Positions 33,269 through 36,504 of a stretch of 36,504 bases of DNA are shown here, one piece after another (position 1 is the first letter of the stretch; each line of letters starts with the position of its first letter). The translations under genes were made by a program, and so were the position numbers. The stretch is taken from the NCBI GenBank assembly GCA_017621815.1, contig JAGASK010000015.1:1-36504 (forward strand). Direction: 5' to 3'. Source of the DNA: Lachnospiraceae bacterium. GTDB lineage: Bacteria; Bacillota; Clostridia; Lachnospirales; Lachnospiraceae. The notes beneath the pieces were generated by a model. The model saw only the letters and a list, made by a program, of their open reading frames with translations, searched no databases and was not told the origin of the DNA.

Positions 33269-34231
33269 ATGTATGCAGATTTAGTGAGAAATAAGCTGGC
33301 AGAGCAGCAGGATGTCTATCGGTCAGTAAAGGAAAATGATTACCATACGGTATGCTATGACGGATATAAGGATGAAAAATACGGGTTAAAAGACAGAAAT
33401 TATACGAATCGTCTGAGATTATCCTATTATCTTCTTTACGAAAAGATTGATGATGAGGAGGTAACGGTCCATTTATTTGAAGAAGAATTGAAGGACAGAG
33501 AGACTAATGCATTTCAGGGAATAGGGACCACCATTCATATATTGACATGGTTGTTAAAAAGGTATCATGCTGATAAAAAATATGATGAGTTATTCACCCG
33601 GGCAAAGAATGCCAATTTTGACTGTGCCTGTGGATATGATGTTAATTATGGGGCTAATGATGATATTTACAGCAACGACCTTTTGGATTGCATTTATTTA
33701 ACATGGGAAATGGAATATAAGGATGTAATGAGTGAGTTAGTGGATGAATGGAAAAACGGTATAAAGGAATGGGATGATTCCAATAGAAAAGATATGATTA
33801 GATTTAATTCTTTTTTAAACAGGGAATCAGAGAATGAAGCTATTTATCAGGATATTATTTCATCAGTATCTTTAACGGGAAAAGTGTTTGACGTAGTAAG
33901 CGCCTATAGGGAAATTATCCATTATTATATAACATGCGGAAAATATGATTATGCATATAAGTACCTTCAAAAATTGCTTGAAAGCACTGATTTTGAAGGA
34001 GTCAGACATATACGATTGTTTCAATATATATTAGAGGACAGTATGGAGATTATAAGTAATTACCCTGACAAAGCAGATGAATTGTGGTCTTTTGTAAAAC
34101 CTAATCTGCAGCAGCAGAAAAATATGTTTGGCAATTTATTCGTCAAAAGCATTGCTGCTGCCCATAGCGTAAATGACCCTTATGCCTTGGAATTGGAAAA
34201 TAATTATAGGGAATGGAAGGAAAATTTATAA
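33269..34231 (+). CDS. Hypothetical helical protein
   Basis: This 320-residue soluble protein is mainly alpha-helical, with TPR-like stretches (ITCGKYDYAYKYLQKLLEST). The N-terminal half carries Cys and Asp in ANFDCACGYDVNYG. I recognise no family; orphan immunity proteins of this size and look are common in this kind of region, which is only an analogy. It starts after AGAGG. Its stop overlaps the GNAT start (TAATG). Confidence 0.78.
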   Translation: MYADLVRNKLAEQQDVYRSVKENDYHTVCYDGYKDEKYGLKDRNYTNRLRLSYYLLYEKIDDEEVTVHLFEEELKDRETNAFQGIGTTIHILTWLLKRYHADKKYDELFTRAKNANFDCACGYDVNYGANDDIYSNDLLDCIYLTWEMEYKDVMSELVDEWKNGIKEWDDSNRKDMIRFNSFLNRESENEAIYQDIISSVSLTGKVFDVVSAYREIIHYYITCGKYDYAYKYLQKLLESTDFEGVRHIRLFQYILEDSMEIISNYPDKADELWSFVKPNLQQQKNMFGNLFVKSIAAAHSVNDPYALELENNYREWKENL

Positions 34232-34659
34232 TGAATCTTATGTATAAAGAATTTATCAGCGTGGAAGATTATAATGCATTAAGGGAAGCTGTCAAATGGG
34301 GAAAGCTATGCCATGAACAGGCGCAGCAGGGGTTGGAGAATTCGGCGTATGTTATAAGCTGTTACGATAATGGGAAAATTGTCGGTTCAGCCCGGATAAT
34401 ATGGGACAGAGGCTATATTTCATATCTTGCTGATGTTATGGTAATGCCGGAATATCAGGGGAACGGAATTGGACGCCATATGGTTGAACAGGCAATAACG
34501 TTTATAAAGTCTCAATTAAAAGAAGGATGGAAGATAAAAATTGTGTTAGTAGCCGCAAAAGGTAAAGAAACCTTTTATGAGAAGTTTGGATTTGAAGAGA
34601 GGCCAAATGATGAGGCAGGTGCGGGAATGGATTTGTGGCTTGCTTTTTCTGGAAGCTAA
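34231..34659 (+). CDS. GNAT family N-acetyltransferase
   Basis: This 142-residue protein has the acetyl-CoA loop PEYQGNGIGRHMVE, the strand ISYLADVMVMPEY and FYEKFGFEERPNDEAGAGMD near the end. It is a paralogue of the GNAT at 14851-15282. The start ATG 34231 shares a base with the upstream stop and follows GGAAGGAA; the frame opens 6 codons earlier. The substrate is unknown. Confidence 0.92.
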   Translation: MNLMYKEFISVEDYNALREAVKWGKLCHEQAQQGLENSAYVISCYDNGKIVGSARIIWDRGYISYLADVMVMPEYQGNGIGRHMVEQAITFIKSQLKEGWKIKIVLVAAKGKETFYEKFGFEERPNDEAGAGMDLWLAFSGS

Positions 34660-34683
34660 TGGCGCTGAAAGGGAGGGGATTTA

Positions 34684-35100
34684 ATGGATATGGATGCTGA
34701 TAAAGTATGGAAAATAGTTGGATATAATAAAAGGTTTATTAATCCTTTTATTGAACCATGCAGCTATTATATATGGCTGGATGAACATGGTAAGTATGAG
34801 AGCATAGATGAAAGTGTAATAGAATTATACTGGGAAAAATTAAAATACATATCTCAAAATATTGAATTTTTAGTTCAACAGGCATTTAAACCGGTATATT
34901 ATGAATCATATGCGGTTAATCGTAAGGTGGTTTTATCATCAGATGCGATGTGCCAACAATTGTTGGTTGAATCATTTGTTTTAGCCCCTCAATATAAAAC
35001 TATCGGAAGCTGTCTGTCAAATTCAAATTTTATGCCAGGGCATTTTATTGATTGCCAGTGGGATTACGAATGGAATTTGATGTATTCAGATATTTGCTAG
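34684..35100 (+). CDS. Hypothetical small protein
   Basis: This 138-residue soluble protein has an N-terminal VWKIVGYNKRFINPFIEP and a C-terminal aromatic stretch (CQWDYEWNLMYSDIC). No family is recognised. GGGAGGGGAT precedes the start. It is the last gene of the run that begins at 33269, and may be an immunity-type protein. Confidence 0.7.
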   Translation: MDMDADKVWKIVGYNKRFINPFIEPCSYYIWLDEHGKYESIDESVIELYWEKLKYISQNIEFLVQQAFKPVYYESYAVNRKVVLSSDAMCQQLLVESFVLAPQYKTIGSCLSNSNFMPGHFIDCQWDYEWNLMYSDIC

Positions 35101-35226
35101 TTCTAAATTGAGACATGTTTATATTTTGAATTTTTATAATTTGTTTTTAAAAATAAAAAATTAGAAAATAATTATTGAATAAACGATAATTTTATGATAT
35201 GCTACAGTCAAAGCAAAAGATTTCTG

Positions 35227-35361
35227 TAAGCGAAAGCTTATTTTGCGGCGATGCCGCATCTGACAGGACATTCTGTTCTAATCTTGTTGAATATTATCAG
35301 TTCAATGAGAGTCTCTTTTTGAAATCCTGCTTTTAAAAACCCAATTAATAAAAAAGCAGGA
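35227..35361 (+). other. Cluster of hairpins upstream of the Rpn gene
   Basis: The 329-nt gap 35101-35429 holds no gene, but four stem-loops follow one another. TAAGC-GAAA-GCTTA (35227-35240) has a GNRA tetraloop. TGCGGC-GAT-GCCGCA (35244-35258) is next. ACAG/CTGT (35263-35276) has a 6-nt loop. TCCTGCTTTT pairs with AAAAGCAGGA (35325-35334 with 35352-35361). The arrangement suggests a structured 5' leader of the nuclease mRNA or a small RNA. The 35101-35226 part is very AT-rich and otherwise empty. Confidence 0.55.
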
Positions 35362-35429
35362 GATGAGAGAAGGAATTGGTTATTGTTTCAATGAATCCAT
35401 ACATCTTCCTGCACGAAGGAGGAAAAAAT

Positions 35430-36299
35430 ATGGACAACAAAACAGTAACAAAACTGAAAGATCTGAATCTGGTGGACAGATTCCTTTTTGACGAAACCAT
35501 GGAAAACAGGGAAGCCTATGAAGCGGCAGTGAGTATTCTTTTGGAAAATGAAGTTGAATTGCTTGACAGAGCTGAGACAGAAAAAGAATTTCGGATATCT
35601 CCGAAGCTTCGGGAAATCAGGTTAGATGTGGTCAGCATGGACAGCCAAAAGCGAATTTATTATACTGAAATGCAGAAGAAAAATACCGGAAATCTCAAAA
35701 AGAGAAGCCGGTATTATCAGGCACATATAGATGTATCACTGTTGGAGCCGGGAAGTATGAACTTCAACCTTCTGAACGACAGTTGCTTTATCTTAATAGC
35801 ACCTTTTGATATTTTTGAAAGAGGACTGTGCCGTTATACTTTTGAGGGAACCTGTAGGGAATGTCCGGATTTAAAGTTGGGAGATGGCTCCATAAAGGTT
35901 TTCATTAACACGAAGGGAAGGAACAGGGAAGAATTCTCTGAAGAATTTCTTGATTTTATGGATTATGTCACAAATTCTTCTGCGAAAGTAGCGGGCAGGA
36001 CAAAGAGTGAAAAGATTAAGCTGATTCACAGACAGGTACAGAAAATTAAAGAGTCGGAAAAGATGGGGGTGAAGTATATGCAGAGATGGGAAGAACTGGC
36101 AGAAGCCAAGGAAGAAGGCGGGGAACTAATGCTGATAAAGCAGGTATGTAAAAAACTCGGCAAGGGAAAGAGTATGGAAGAAATCGCAGAAGCCCTTGAA
36201 GAAGATATGGAGAAAATCGAAAAAATCTGCGAAGCAGCAGAAGGATTTGCCCCTGATTATAATTGTGAAGAGATTTATGAAAAGCTATATGAAGAATAA
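35430..36299 (+). CDS. Rpn family recombination-promoting nuclease / putative transposase
   Basis: The 289-residue protein has the PD-(D/E)XK-type nuclease core of the Rpn/PDDEXK-2 family: the N-terminal KDLNLVDRFLFDETMEN, then IRLDVVSMD and YYTEMQKK, giving Asp66, Glu80 and Gln82. The helical C-terminal tail is rich in Glu/Lys and is typical. Relatives form multicopy families in Lachnospiraceae. E. coli RpnA promotes RecA-independent recombination; whether this one is mobile is unknown. ATG 35430 follows AAGGAGGAAA; the frame opens 18 codons earlier. Confidence 0.9.
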   Translation: MDNKTVTKLKDLNLVDRFLFDETMENREAYEAAVSILLENEVELLDRAETEKEFRISPKLREIRLDVVSMDSQKRIYYTEMQKKNTGNLKKRSRYYQAHIDVSLLEPGSMNFNLLNDSCFILIAPFDIFERGLCRYTFEGTCRECPDLKLGDGSIKVFINTKGRNREEFSEEFLDFMDYVTNSSAKVAGRTKSEKIKLIHRQVQKIKESEKMGVKYMQRWEELAEAKEEGGELMLIKQVCKKLGKGKSMEEIAEALEEDMEKIEKICEAAEGFAPDYNCEEIYEKLYEE

Positions 36300-36374
36300 A
36301 TGTTGTCAATAATCGAGGCGGAGGTACGGACAGAGAGGGTTTGTCAATAACTGCAGGGCGGGGAGAGAGTGTAA

Positions 36375-36426
36375 AATAAAGTGTGTAAGTTACCGGTAAC
36401 AAAAACTTACGCACTTTATTTTTTTT
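36375..36426 (+). terminator. Rho-independent terminator after the Rpn gene
   Basis: A 17-bp stem with one mismatched pair (AATAAAGTG-T-GTAAGTT, 36375-36391, with 36404-36420) encloses a 12-nt loop and ends in a T-run to 36426. Confidence 0.92.
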
Positions 36427-36465
36427 GTAAAGTGCGATACATTTAAGAAAGGAAATGAAAGGATT

Positions 36466-36504
36466 ATGAGTAACGCACTTATGGCACCAAGAAAAAACAA
36501 ACGC
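36466..36504 (+). CDS. 5' end of a gene running off the window
   Basis: ATG 36466 follows GAAAGGA and the first 13 codons (SNALMAPRKNKR after Met) are open to the end of the window. The product cannot be identified from so little. Confidence 0.5.
   Translation, partial: MSNALMAPRKNKR

Overview
The window looks like a chromosome segment from a Gram-positive anaerobe of the Lachnospiraceae (Clostridia). The signs are moderately low GC, strong GGAGG-type ribosome binding sites, a Bacillus-like yaaR-holB-ricT-trmN6-rsmI gene order, and families common in that group (DUF3877, DUF3021 with LytTR, Rpn/PD-(D/E)XK putative transposase). The assignment is inferred from gene content; no search was run.

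Region 1 (1-11.8 kb) is core genome, all on the plus strand. It starts with the 3' part of a tRNA (probably Phe), a complete tRNA-Lys(TTT) and a strong terminator. A stand-alone Gfo/Idh/MocA oxidoreductase follows. Next is a tight run: HD-domain protein, Orn/Lys/Arg decarboxylase, pyruvate kinase, guanylate-kinase-like protein, YaaR, DNA polymerase III delta prime (holB), RicT, TrmN6-type methyltransferase, a lipoprotein with a putative glycoside hydrolase domain, RsmI and DUF3877. This resembles the Bacillus subtilis yaaO-to-yabC neighbourhood, with pyk inserted and a guanylate-kinase-like gene where tmk would be.

Region 2 (11.8-20.7 kb) is transitional. A minus-strand flavodoxin gene and a tetR gene are separated by a 216-nt palindromic element. 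tetR has a textbook promoter whose -35 box lies inside a perfect 19-bp palindrome, the likely TetR operator. Then comes a plus-strand run of small genes (two uncharacterised proteins, VanZ-like, GNAT, DUF896), and a LytTR regulator / DUF3021 / ABC ATPase / ABC permease operon with an activator-type promoter. A roughly 2.5 kb block carrying a flavin reductase, gene debris and a membrane serine hydrolase, all read on the minus strand, is flanked by a perfect 26-bp direct repeat that begins inside the end of the ABC permease gene.

Region 3 (20.7-36.5 kb) is accessory. It holds single genes that look like orphan immunity or stress proteins (SUKH-like, suppressor-of-fused, DUF6678, several unknowns), three more GNAT acetyltransferases, a cytoplasmic GH29 fucosidase, a DJ-1/PfpI protein and a HAD phosphatase. 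It also has a secreted protein built from four copies of one domain, and a two-gene unit encoding a small acidic protein and a 911-residue TIR-transmembrane-propeller protein. A NIF3/CutA-like fragment, a carbamoyltransferase gene broken by an in-frame TAG, and an Rpn-family nuclease preceded by a cluster of RNA-type hairpins complete it.

The TIR unit is the best candidate for an unrecognised sensing or defence system. The palindromic element, the 26-bp-flanked island and the hairpin leader of the Rpn gene are the most interesting non-coding structures. Several coding starts were placed downstream of the longest open frame because the ribosome binding site decides them; each entry says so.
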